NCBI GenBank assembly: GCA_027605045.1
Contig: JAQFWX010000011.1
Location: 806,001 to 870,000 of the forward strand
Source of the DNA: Phallus indusiatus
Lineage: Eukaryota; Basidiomycota; Agaricomycetes; Phallales; Phallaceae
Length of the DNA: 64,000 nucleotides
Direction of reading: 5' to 3'
Part shown: piece by piece, positions 23,310 to 34,701 of the stretch
Layout: the number at the start of each line of letters is the position of its first letter
Position numbering within the stretch: position 1 is the stretch's first letter
Program-made: the position numbers and the translations under genes
The notes under the pieces: generated by a model
Seen by the model: only the letters and a program-made list of their open reading frames with translations
Told to the model about the DNA's origin: nothing
The model's database searches: none

Positions 23310-24456
23310 TCACGCATCCGTCAAAACGGGAATAGGGATGAGATGGAAAGGAATGCCTACGACAGTCTAAGAATAAAGGCATAAAATAAGAGCATATGAC
23401 AGTACCGATAAAGGCCATAAATCTGTTTAAGTTGCGTTCACGAGAATCGTGCTCCTTCAAACCGAAATCTTTGACAAGCTCCAAAGCAGTATTGGCTATT
23501 GAATGATTAGTCATGCGAAGATCGTGTGAGTGAATCAACATACCATCATAACCAAAGAGGCTTCGGAGATCAGCTGGGAACAGCTTGGATTCAGTTCCGT
23601 CGGGTTTCAAGACACGTACAAGAGGATCATCCACTGCGATAATAGTATTATACATATGAAGATAGGATGAAAAGAAAAAACTCCTACAATTATTAGCTCG
23701 AAGGCCGGCATTGGCCCGTCGTGCTTCTCTAAGTTGACAGTTGATGATAACTCAAGAAGGTAAAAAAATGAAGGCATACGAATTGACTAGGGATTGCTTC
23801 ACGTCTTGTAATTGACGCTTGCTCTGTTCAGCTTGTTCTTGAAGACTGATGGGAAGGTGCTCGACGATTTGAGCTGAAACCTCTTGCTTCACTTGCATAG
23901 CGATCTCCGCGCGAATTTGTTCCTCGATCTGAGCTCTACAAAGCGATATGATAAAGTGAGAGAATGTGTCATGGGTTATACTTACCGCATGTCGTTGGCA
24001 ATATGTTCTTTGAGGACGTCCTGTTATCGATAAGCTCAAAAATTCAAAACTTAAGATAAATTGCAAAAAAAACACTTGCCTTGATCATGTGTTTTACTTC
24101 CATAACACGTTCATCCTGCTTCTTATCTTGATGACGGATTTGGCGACGCAAAGAAGAGATTTGACGCGAGGAGTCCTGTGCTTGATTGAGAAACTCCCAA
24201 TATACGCCAGCCATTCCCTAAAACCATACCACTGTCGGACCCAAGCTCGTAATACGATCAGACTGGCTGTTCAAAGTGTCGAATGTTTGACCTCTGGATA
24301 AGAAGTTAAGGACTATCTTGCGCGAGAGAGGGTCAAAAATAATTACAGTGTTCCCAAAGTGGACTTCATCATCGTCAGCAGCTCCTTAACCGCTGCTGTA
24401 TCAGCCCCGGGATAGGGGGTTATGGGAGTTCTGGGAATGGTGCCTGCGTCAGACAT
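23310..24456 (-). CDS. Coiled-coil family protein, member B
   Basis: Paralogue of the gene at 15353-16322. The start MSDAGTIPRTPITPYPGA is at 24456. Then VKELLTMMKSTLGTL, GQTFDTLNSQSDRITSLGP, a Gln/Lys/Glu-rich coiled coil (QIRHQDKKQDERVMEVKHM), DVLKEHIANDMR, AQIEEQIRAEIAMQVKQEV, EARRANAGLR, TESKLFPADLRSLFGYD, RERNLNRFMAFIG, and the end IPFHLIPIPVLTDA. It has more introns than member A (about eight), some at equivalent places (before EARRAN, after the IG of the last block). One intron near 24079 starts with GC (AAG|GCAAGT), since only that choice joins KHMIK to DVLKEH in frame. Function unknown. Confidence 0.78.
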
Positions 24457-25085
24457 CTCACAAGTATGCAAAGAAAATTCAAGAAGAAAGAAAGGAGTTG
24501 GACAGCAAAAGGATCCCGCAGTGGGCTGGCTGAGTCAAGCCATTGCAAAAAGGTCTTAAGTATTCGAATGTGGGTGGAAGGAAAAGAGGATGGTAACTTG
24601 ATGACTGGGCTCAGAAAACGCGTGTGCACCTTGTGTTGGACGCGTGCGGTCTGGCCCTTCAAACGTCCAGTGATTAGCCACAGAGTTATTTACATAGTGG
24701 GTATATTGAGCCGGGAAAGATGTAACATCTACATGTAGCATTTCTAGGAATGACGAGAACAAAATTGTTATTTCCGAACGTAGAAGAAAGTAGGAATTGA
24801 TGACCCACATGTTAGATTGTGATCTACGAGTTGACTTTACAACATCTGATTCAAATCTGATTGCCTTCCCATCCGCTGCACGTGGTAACGGTCCTGCAGC
24901 AGAATGTTTTTGGAGCACATCATCTACGATACGGAGTAATACACGACTATCGTCCGCCTTCAATGAACTTCTGAATGTCGGGAGTTGTCACATGTCACAT
25001 GTCACACACCCGATAATTCCACGTCAATACACGTCCATTCCGGAAAGACTAGTAACTAGGCGTCAACGACCGCTTTCATCTCCAT
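24457..25085. promoter_or_regulatory. Divergent interval, gene B / HRD3
   Basis: 629 bp between divergent starts. A minus-strand open frame (24556-24963) lies inside but lacks an ATG-led start and family motifs, so it is not called. Three tandem heptamers (GTCACAT, GTCACAT, GTCACAC) occur at 24987-25007, about 80 bp upstream of the HRD3 start. Confidence 0.5.
24987..25007. repeat. Three tandem GTCACAY heptamers
   Basis: Perfect tandem GTCACAT, GTCACAT, GTCACAC just upstream of HRD3. The spacing and location make a protein-binding cluster possible, but this is inference. Confidence 0.7.
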
Positions 25086-28000
25086 ATGCTCAATGGTCGC
25101 GTACTTATGTTTAGAAGACCATTACCACTCTCAGGTCCTTTAATTCTGGTCCTGCTGCTGTTTGGCTTGATTTATGTCAATGCAACGGAAGCTGCTATCC
25201 AAGTATGTGGTCATTCGCTTGTCACTCAGGAATTGCTTCTTATATCTATCTTTGTACAGGAAGAAGACTCCAGCTCTATAGCTTTAACCCAAGATATCGT
25301 GAGGCTTTAGTATGTTTTCCCTTTGTTCCTTCTAAAAGTACGCTCCAGACGTCGCCCAATCAAGCGCAGGAAGCCGCCCAAGCACATCATGAGGCCCTAC
25401 AGACTCTTTCGTTCTTGGAATCATCTTCCTCTCAACCCACAAGCTCTACTACACCCCGTTCACTTCTATCGTCATCCGTAGGGTCGTTTCTGCCTATCTC
25501 CAATCAGAGAGGGCCCATTGCTAGTGCACTGCGTATAGTGCATCGACTTCGTCAACAATCATGGATTCCCAGACCAATCCTTTTCCTCCTGAATTTTGGA
25601 GGGCCCGGACCACATCGTAACAAAAGCGACGAGGAGTTAAGCGAGACAGCCATTAAAATATTGGATTTACTGGAACACGCAATCGAGCTGGGTGACGTTG
25701 ATGCACTCTACACAATGGGAAGAGTATCACTGGTAGGAGTCAACATATCATACTCTGTTATAGACAAAAAAAACCCTTATTATGCATAGTTTCCTCCTGC
25801 AATGATACCAAGGAATATAACTCGAGCATATAACGCTTTCCGAAAACATGCCCAGCTCACCGGAAACGCCACATCATACTCCTTATGGGGCTTTTTTCAC
25901 GGAACTGGGTATAAGCCCTTCAGTGATTCTAATAGCCATATACATATAGATGTTGATCAAGCACGAGCTCTTCTTTATTATACATTTGCTGCCAATCAAG
26001 GCGACTATCATTCACAAATGGCTCTCGGATATCGGTATTGGAGTGGAATTGGAGTACATGAGGACTGTTTAGCGGCTCTAGGCTGGTATGAAGCTGCCGC
26101 TGAACAAGGTATAATCCCCCATATTTATTTGGCTCTCTGTCTAATGGTAATTTAGCAATGGAACACTTTCTATCGGGTCCTCCTGGAGGGCGTACTCTTC
26201 CCTTAACACATACTAAATTATCTGACCTTGCAGGAGGTGTTTTTGGTCCAGGCGCAAGTGTAGCTTCAACAGGGCTGTTGGCGAACCGGTTTGTTTAATT
26301 CTTTTTCTTCTACCTAGTTACGCTAATTCGTGCTTTATAAAGGCATGTCATCAAAGCAGCGGACGCGCGAGCAGCCGGAGAAACATGGGATGACGTTATA
26401 GATTATTACCAGGCGAGTAAAGGCGTTTTGTTTTATCTCATACTTTGTTTTACTCTTTCTGCAGTTCAATGCCGACCGGGGGGAGGTGGAATTCGCGTAT
26501 CGTTTGGGAAAAATATACTACCAAGGGAGCGTATATCCCTCTCCTGGTGGCATTGCTTCGGGCGCTGAAGGCGTCGGTGCCGTGGGCAGAGATTATGGTC
26601 GCGCTCGATCATACTTCACAAGAATCGCTCGTCAATTATGGCCGGTAGGGTCACCAAAGAGAAAAACGGATCTTAGCGATAAAACCACTCTGTTTGCAGT
26701 TCAGTCAGCTTGTTACCTTGGGCGTATGTTCCTTCGTGGCGAAGGCGTGCAACAAGATTTTCAAACCGCTCGAAAATGGTTCGATCGTGGTGCAGAGTAC
26801 GGTGATCGCGAATGTCATAACGGTCTAGGAATAATTTACCGAGACGGATTGGGCGTAAAAAAGGACGAAAAAAAAGCTTTAACAAGCTTTAAAAATGCTG
26901 CTGGACAAGATTTGGCCGAGGCACAAGTGAACTTAGGTAAATATCACTATTGTAAGTCAATTTAGATTAATTTACATTATTTTCTTGGTACTCAGAAGAT
27001 TTATTTAACAAAAAGATAGGGGAGAGCTTAATCTAGCTAATACGCATTTTGATGCTGCCATGCGCCATGGTTCATCATTTGAGGCATTCTATTACATCGC
27101 CGCCTTGCACGCCAATAAAGCCCAAGGATTAACGACTCCCTTGGAGTCCAACGCGGGGTCCTGTCCTATCGCTGTGTCTTTTTATAAGTACGTCGCAGAG
27201 CGTGGCTGCTGGAAACAAGATCTTCTCCTAGAAGCGGAAACTCTGTGGCGCGCCGGCGAGGAAAAACGTGGTGCAAAGACCGGGTTTATGAGACCTGTAA
27301 GACTATCCGATTTCACAAGCGAGCATGAAGAAGCTCTTTTAAGGTGGTCCATCGCGGCGGAACGAGGCTATGAGATTGCCCAAAACAATATAGCTTGGGT
27401 CCTTGATCAAGGTAAGATTTGGTTGTATTTTTTGGTGTTTTTTTTTATACTGGACATATAATTTAGACAGAAGCAGTTTCAGAGACACGCGTTATGGCTC
27501 TTCAGTATCTAATGAAACCGCTCGGATAGCTTTGACTCATTGGAGTCGATCTGCCGCGCAGCGAAACGTTGATGCCTTAGTCAAAGTCGGCGATTATTAT
27601 TTTTATGGTTTGGGTATCGACAATGAGTCAGAATCAACTCGATGGGAGAAGGCCGCTTCGTACTATCATTCGGCGGCTTCTACACAAATCAGCGCTGTGG
27701 CTATGTGGGATTTAGGTTGGATGTATGAAAATGGTGTTGGAGTCACTCAGGTAAGAGCTCAAGCTGAGACTGCGTAACTCTGTACCAAATGAGTTTAGGA
27801 CTTCCATTTGGCAAAACGGTATTACGATTTAGCACTGGAAACAAATCGTGAGGCATATTTCCCGGTTATGTTATCGTTGATCAAATTATACATCCGAAAT
27901 TTCTGGACTGAGTTGCGTGGAGGAAATGGGAAAGGTCTCTCCTTGTGGCGAGACACGGTAGATGATGAAGAGTGGTATTTCGGGAAAGCCAAGGAAGATA

Positions 28001-28356
28001 GGGAGCGTAAGATGAAGAATGAGCAAGTAGAGTTGGACGAAATCTCTGAGGGTGATGATGAAGATCCCGTCCAGTGGGCCCGAGATAAAAGAGAGGCCGA
28101 AGATTCGGGTGATTTTGGACCAGAAGATTATTTTGAAGGTGCCACACGTGCGCATGGAGACGTTGAGGATAATGGTGAATTTGCGGAGACCTTGTTTCTT
28201 ATAATGCTCTGTCTACTCGTCAGCGGGTTGATATACCTCAGAGGTAGATGGGTGGAGAGGCAACGACGAGAAAATAACAATCCTCCACCGGAGGATGGCG
28301 GTTTATTCCCCCCACGAGGTGATCCTGCCAGGCAAGATTGGGCAATTCTCCGGTAG
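25086..28356 (+). CDS. HRD3: HRD3/SEL1L-like ERAD adaptor
   Basis: ER-membrane adaptor of the Hrd1 ubiquitin ligase, with Sel1-like repeats that receive misfolded substrates. A signal sequence opens the protein (PLSGPLILVLLLFGLIYV). Sel1 repeats follow through the lumenal part: ALYTMGRVSL, MALGYRYWSGIGV, YRLGKIYYQGSVYP, YLGRMFLRGEGV, NGLGIIYRDGLGV, VKVGDYYFYGLGI and WDLGWMYENGVGV. After an acidic linker there is one C-terminal TM helix (FLIMLCLLVSGLIYL) and a short basic cytosolic tail (RGRWVERQRRENN). This is the Hrd3 topology at about the expected length (some 870-900 aa). About eight introns. ATGs at 25086 and 25107 are both possible starts. Confidence 0.9.
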
Positions 28357-28576
28357 CAAACCTCTGTCAAAAAAATCGATAAATTATGGGTTACATATGA
28401 TATTTGTCTTGTTAGCAATTGTAGATTTCTTCCATGTCTTTTTGTTTTCGCAACATATGCGTTCACCCACCATCAAATCTTAATATACATTTATTTTGGG
28501 AGTAAAATAAGTAATACATCGATTTATGATATGAGGGAGTAAATGTCTACATGATTCATAAAAATATAAATACGAC
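28357..28576. other. Convergent intergenic, 220 bp
   Basis: Short AT-rich gap between HRD3 and the MscS-type gene, both ending here; likely overlapping 3' UTRs. No gene. Confidence 0.5.
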
Positions 28577-31500
28577 TTAATCACCGGTTTGCGCCATTCC
28601 TCTTACGTTCGCCTTCCTTAACTTGCTTTTTCGCATGCGAACCAATGTTGTCCTCTTATCGGGAGGCGGGACAAATCCAAATCTGGGTTTAACCACCTGT
28701 GGTATCTCGACAACCCCTTCATCTTTAGGAAAACCGGTGCCCATGGCGGCGCTGTTTAGAGGCGATATTAAAGAGGCCGGACTATATGGAATACCTCCGT
28801 CTGAATCCATCAACAAAACGGGTTGATTAGATTCATAGTGGGTTATCCCAAGCTGGTTGCAGTAAAATTGGGCTGCGGCCATAAATGCGTTCTTCCGAGC
28901 ATTGCGAAGACCCCAATCTTGCCAAGTTCTAGCATGTATTTGAAGCAATTAGTAGTGTCTAAGCAATTTATGTGAGAACAAACCCATTATGTCCGATTCC
29001 CATCGTGAATTCTAATGATCGTTGGTAGTCTATCTTTTGTAATGTGACAGCCGTCTGAGGTTCAAACCAACGATTCTCTTCGGTCGCTAGCCATTCATTC
29101 ATACACTTTTCGAGTTGATCTAATTTCTCCAATGCCGTTCGCCATGAGACTTGGAAAGTGGCATTTTCGAACGTGGGCTACAAACAGCACATCAAATAGG
29201 TATCTAAGATAGACCGAAAGACGGGAACTCACCCCACTTCGTCGAACGTTAACGATAAATTTCCCAAAAAGCTGGGAATTAAAATAATACACCTCTGTTC
29301 CGTCCGAACGAGAAAATGTCGTCTGATACCTGATTTGAGTATTGCACGACTGAGATCGTGCCTAACTAACGTACAGCAAATAAACCCATTTTCTTCACGA
29401 TTAGGTTTTCGTCTAAGGAGGACGTAAATACTCTTCATTAAAAGAGCACAATGATTTAGGTCTCACCATCCACAAAAACGCGATCTCCGGTATCAAATGG
29501 GCTATTCGAGCGCTAAGGTATAACGATTCAATGACTTAACAAAGTGAAAGCTCACTGTGTAACAAATAAAAACATTACTGCATCAAAAGCCTGTTCGTTG
29601 ACATTGAACGCAAGTTCGGGATTGCTGAAGGAAATTCTTTGCTTACAGAGCTGGCTGAACTTTTGAAAATGAAGCTTGCAGCAATGCCAATCTGTGCAAC
29701 ATCAATTAGTTGTCAATAACTGGAGAGATAGTAGAGAAGCTGGGCAGTGTTACCGTGTAGAAGGATGTCAACGAACTTCCAACAGCAACATCGAAGATGG
29801 ATAATGAGACTATTAATTAGAACAGTTCAACGTCCAACGACTTAAGAAGAGCAACGGCAGCCAGCTTACTTAGAAAAACAACGATAGCAGCAAGAACCAT
29901 CATTATCCAGTCTAAAGTCCGCAATGCATTACCCGCATCTCGCAAGCTGCGAACTAAAGCACGTCTTTCTTTGTAAATCCCCCATATCGTGCTTTTAATT
30001 TCTGACCGAGATATGTCCCCATTATTATCCTTGTCAAAGACTTTGAAGGCGACTTCAGCATCCGCATGATGTGTGTATGCTGGATAAAAATCTGACGGAA
30101 TAATGTACTTTCGGTGACTGTTGAGTGGTTTGAAGCATGTGTAAATAGAACGGGCGAGGCGCTGTGAATTATGAATGAGGTGAGTTGGGGTAAGCAAATT
30201 CTTGACGATTACGAACCTTGGCTTCACGTGCATTGCCAATACGTTCCCAGCCTCCTCCAGTAAGATCATCGTCTTTGCCTTTAATATTCGGGCATCATAA
30301 AGGACGGCCGATTTGAGAGCACGAGCTGCTTGAACAAACATAACATCATCCGGCGTATTTTGCCTTTTAGACTTGGACTTGGATTTTCCGCCATCGTTCG
30401 AAGCCTGAAATGTATCGGAACTAGTATCCCGAGAATGATCAAATATCCGAACGGTCTTAGGTACTTGGTCCGGAGGCGATTCTGTCTCAGCTACGAGGCT
30501 ATCTTCATCCTTACTTAAGTCTGGCTCAAAATCTTTCCGTTGGTCCGATTTTGTCGGCAAATGATGTCGCTGTTTCCGATGTAACCAACCTTTTTCTTTT
30601 TATGCTCCGATTTTAAGGGCACCCGATCTTCAATGTTGGAGGCATCAAGGGCTATGTCGAATCCATGCTCATTGTCAGCCAAATTCCCCGCTTTATCGTC
30701 CTCCATTTCATGTAAACTTGTGTTCGACGATTGGTGTGGGTGCCCGCTTAGGCGACTTTCTGATTCGGCTTCTTCAAGACGGAGGAGAGGAATCGTTGAC
30801 GCAGGCGTCAAGGCTGGACGGGTGCTAACTTTCGCAGGCACCGGAACAGTCTCCGGAGCACCAGAGTTCGCTGATCCTTGCTCCGTTGTACCGCCCCCGA
30901 AGTTAAAGCCTGCCTTCTCAAACATCGGCGTTCCTAATAGAGTTGACATAGGGGTCCCCACGAACTTGCTAAAGCGGTTGCTGGATTTGTTCTGGTCCCG
31001 GTGCACAGTATTTCCGGCTGAGTCAGTTCCTATACTGGATCCCCATCCAAGGCCCATTGTCCCCCAAATCCCTGTAGAGTACCTATGAGTATGACCGTGT
31101 CCCTGTGATATACGTTTAGGACGGTGTCTCCTCAAATGATCAATTACTTGTAATCCTTTTTCAAGAGCCTGCAGTCGATCCTCATATGCTTTATGATGGA
31201 ACACGAAAGCTATCCAGTGTGACAGAATCTTTTCGATGGAAAAGACGAGCGTGAGAAAGAAAATGAATTCGATCGCCTGGTATGTCTAACGCAACTATGA
31301 ATGCTCGGAGAGTAAGGACGCGCGAAAGAACCCACTCGTCTTGTATATCCAGCGAAACTGTTGGTTGGCTCTCGATGATTGTACAACCCATAGATACCAC
31401 CGAAAATTATAACCCAACTACCCCAGGCAAAGGCAGCATATAAGACGGGTTTAAATCTGCTCTTGACGGCGTTGTATATCTCGATACGAGATATTACACT

Positions 31501-32404
31501 TTCGCTAACGACACCCCATACCATGTAAATTACGAACGGAAGCAACAGAGGGATAAGGTCGACAATGGCAGCCAGGTACCAAGTCATGAGGGTATTAGCG
31601 GCAAGCCAGACAAACCATGCAGACACATTATCTGTGATATAATGTCTATGATTAGTGGGATGAGCCTTGAGATAAAAAAAGTGTAGGAAGATGGGTATTG
31701 TCGAAAGAAGGGCTGAAAGAATGGTAGACCCGACCAAGGTGGACAGGAAAAAGACGAAAACCCTGGGTAATGGAATTCATATTAAAAAACTATTCCATAT
31801 TTCAGAAAGTAGATACTGACCGTTTAAGCGTGAACATAGTTTTCTTATCGGAAGATTTTGAAGGCGTTTGCTTGGTCTCCTCGTCGAGAATATCCTCGTC
31901 TGTGCTCCAATCATAGTCTTCTTCCTCGGAATTCTCGTCTTCAGTCCCAGTAACTGAAGACGGTCGGCTCGAAGCTGGCATAGATACAGCTGGAATCGAA
32001 GGTGAATGGGACCGAGATGGCGGGGCTGACTCGAGACTGGGAGTCGAACCACCCGAGGGTATGTAAGCTAAGCCTCCTCGCGCCGTCTTACTCTTCGGTA
32101 TTTGGGGTAGAGACGCATATCTCACAGAAGGCTTTTTTGAACTCAAGGTTGAGTTGTCTCCAACTGTGTCTTCAAAGCTTGGATCAGCAAAATTCTCCGC
32201 TGTACCGTCCCAGGTGGTGTTTCCTCTCGTTTCGCCAGCATATGCAGGACCAAATTCATAGCCTGATGAATCTCCTTTTTTAGACGTCGAAGAATTAGTT
32301 CTGGAGTTTCCAGATTCCGAAATTGAGTATTGAGTGAGAGGAATGGAATCCTGTTTCCCCGAATCTCCGGACTGCTGAGGTTTGGTACTTCGGAATGTAG
32401 ACAT
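28577..32404 (-). CDS. EF-hand MscS-type mechanosensitive channel (Msy1/Msy2-like)
   Basis: Fungal MscS-family channel related to S. pombe Msy1/Msy2, which sit in the ER or cortical membrane and limit calcium rise under hypo-osmotic stress. Order: a disordered Ser-rich N-terminus (about 190 aa, MSTFRSTKPQQSGDSGK), TM helices at about 31780-31210 (TLVGSTILSALLSTIPIFL; DLIPLLLPFVIYMVWG), a long cytosolic loop, one EF-hand (FKVFDKDNNGDISRSEI), the pore-side helix TLDWIMMVLAAIVVFLS, then LSIFDVAVGSSLTSFYT, IGIAASFIFKSSAS and the beta-domain entry FVTHPFDTGDRVFVDG. The C-terminal part includes TEVYYFNSQLFGKFIVN and ends GMAQTGD. The EF-hand D-x-D-x-N-x-D is complete, so calcium gating is plausible. 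Many introns. Confidence 0.88.
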
Positions 32405-32590
32405 GATTTATTTTTCTCTTTGCGTCCAAACCCCTTCGAGAAACCCTGAACTGTCAAGAAAAGCTATTCCAACAGCTCAATGTGAGAGTAAAAAGCGAGA
32501 CATCATAGAACATGGTAAGCGCCCTCTCGCAGTGGAGCTTCCGAGGTGGCGTATGTGGCGTCAAGCTTAATTTAGACAAGGTTTGTTCAG

Positions 32591-32625
32591 CGTTCAACGT
32601 TCAACGTTTAACATTCAACATTCAG
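32591..32625. repeat. Five degenerate CGTTCAA heptamers
   Basis: Tandem array CGTTCAA, CGTTCAA, CGTTTAA, CATTCAA, CATTCAG, lying between the MscS gene start (32404) and the GCDH stop (32703), so in the promoter side of the MscS gene. Purpose unknown. Confidence 0.75.
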
Positions 32626-32702
32626 GTATCGCAAAGGTTTTGTACATTAAGGTCAATAGTGAATTGAATTTCATAGCATATGTGTACAGCGGGAGTCATG
32701 TT

Positions 32703-34701
32703 TCAATTTGCGAAAGCCGGGATTCCCGTAATTGCTTTCCCCAAAATTAGGGCATGAATATCCTAAATTATAGCGATAAGAAAGTCAGCTCAACAATAGC
32801 TTGAGAAACTTACGTGCGTTCCTAAGACATTGACAACTTGTCAATAAATGAATGAAAGTATAGTCTTCAACAGCTCACCTTCATACGTGTTGACAACTTG
32901 TAAGTTCGCAACATGACGACCAACGTGGTACCTAAAAATTGATGGATAATCACACAGAGTTGTAAAGAAACAATGAAACTTACTCGTCACTGCATGCATT
33001 TCCTCCCAGAATATCGAGTAGAATCCGGGCATGCTGGAGAGCTTTTCCGGCGTTATTCCGCTTGATTAGACTTATCATTTCCGGAGCAAGCTCCCCTCGA
33101 TCTTTCAGCCGCCCAACCTAATCATTCGTGTTTTTACTCAGTCTTGGTATAATGCATGTCCTACTTACCTGAAGGCTAGCCAACAAACCCAGATTTGCTT
33201 CAGTATGGGCGTCAGCTAGTTTCTTCTGTATCAACTGGAAAGACGCAAGAGGCCTGTTGAATTGATGTCGCTCCAATGCATATGTTCTCGTTCGCTCAAT
33301 ACAATCTTCCAAAGCTCCCATTGTACCCCACGAAATTCCGTACCTTGTACGAGTTCAGCAACGTTACATAAAAACCTCAGAGTCAGGCACGATTACCTGG
33401 CGCTATTCAAACACGTAAATGGTGCACCTAATCCTTTCGCACCAGGTAATAAAGCGTCATTTCCAACCCGCACCTCATCCATGAAGATGGAACCTGTTAA
33501 GGATGCCCGCAAAGCAAGTTTGTGCTTAATAGCCGGAGTGGACAGTCCTTTCGAACCCTATATTACAAAGGACGTGAGCTGGAAGGGGACGAGATATAAG
33601 TTCGGCAAACCTTCTCAAGAATGAAGCCTCGAACTTTATTATCCCAGGCACATCGCGCCCAAACAATGAATAAGTCGCTAGCAATCAAATAGGTTAGGTT
33701 GAAGTGGATAAAGCAATTCATTTTTCATGACTAACGCAACCGGCGCACTGCTGATCCATGTCTTGCTCCCATTCAAAATGAAGCCTCCTTCAGGAGTTTC
33801 TTTAGCTATTGTTTCCATTCCACCTGGATCCGATCCATGATTAGGCTCGGTTAGTCCCTTTAAAAATTAGAACGCTCCAGATGCTGTACCTCTTACTCGA
33901 ACTTACAAAGCATCCAGCCAATTCTCCAGTTGCTGAAGTGAAGAGAGGTTAGCGTAAAGAGCCAGTCCGAGAGACGAGGATATCAACCTAGTCTGGGCAG
34001 ATACTGTTCCTTCTGAGCTTCAGAACCAAATTCATAAATAGCAGTCATTGCCAGTGAAGACTGGACGGACATGGTTGAACGATATCCCGAATCAACACTT
34101 GAGAGGATAAGTTTAGACGACATACTGAATGGAATCAATTCACCGTTCAATTTCGCGAGCAATCAGACCGTAGGCAACATTGCTAGCTCCTGCGCAACCA
34201 TAGCCACGAATGGTGGGTCCAAGAAGCCCAACTTCCCCCATTTCTTTGAGGATATTGGGATCATAACCTATGGGTCAAGCGTTACGTGCACAGTATCCGC
34301 AGCTAACAACTTGCAAACCTTCAGTTCGATATTGTTCAACGATACGAGGTATTAATTTACTCTGTAAAATTGATTGATTTTTTATTTAGATAATAAGGAC
34401 CGTAGCACTCGTAAATCACCTGCGCGAACTCGCGTGCTGTGTCGCTGGGTAAAGTTGGTACTATGCTCGACCCCCATTTGTAAATCAAGTAACAAACCGT
34501 ATAGCTCTCTCTTCTTCAGTAAGCAAGGATTCTAGATTCAACGCGTCCTACGATTATATTGTTAGCTGCGTGCGCAGGGGCGTTCTGAGATTTCTCCGCA
34601 TTACCATCCATTGAAACGGAACGAAGGCTTAAGGGAGAAATTATTGGCGAATATTTACTGAAAAGACAGAACCTCACACGAAACCTTCCGGAAACCAACA
34701 T
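32703..34701 (-). CDS. Glutaryl-CoA dehydrogenase, mitochondrial
   Basis: FAD acyl-CoA dehydrogenase that turns glutaryl-CoA into crotonyl-CoA in lysine/tryptophan breakdown, in the mitochondrial matrix. The Arg-rich, acid-poor start ([17 protein letters not shown]) fits a presequence. Motifs: [85 protein letters not shown], then [20 protein letters not shown] and [20 protein letters not shown], strongly GCDH-like. The catalytic Glu lies in [20 protein letters not shown], where GTH is encoded by an 8-nt exon (32814-32821). About twelve short introns. No frame break was seen. Confidence 0.9.

Noticed and set aside
24556..24963. 135-codon minus-strand open frame between gene B and HRD3
   Set aside because: It opens with a non-ATG codon, has no recognisable motif, and half of it looks like an intron or promoter sequence. 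Possible but not supportable.
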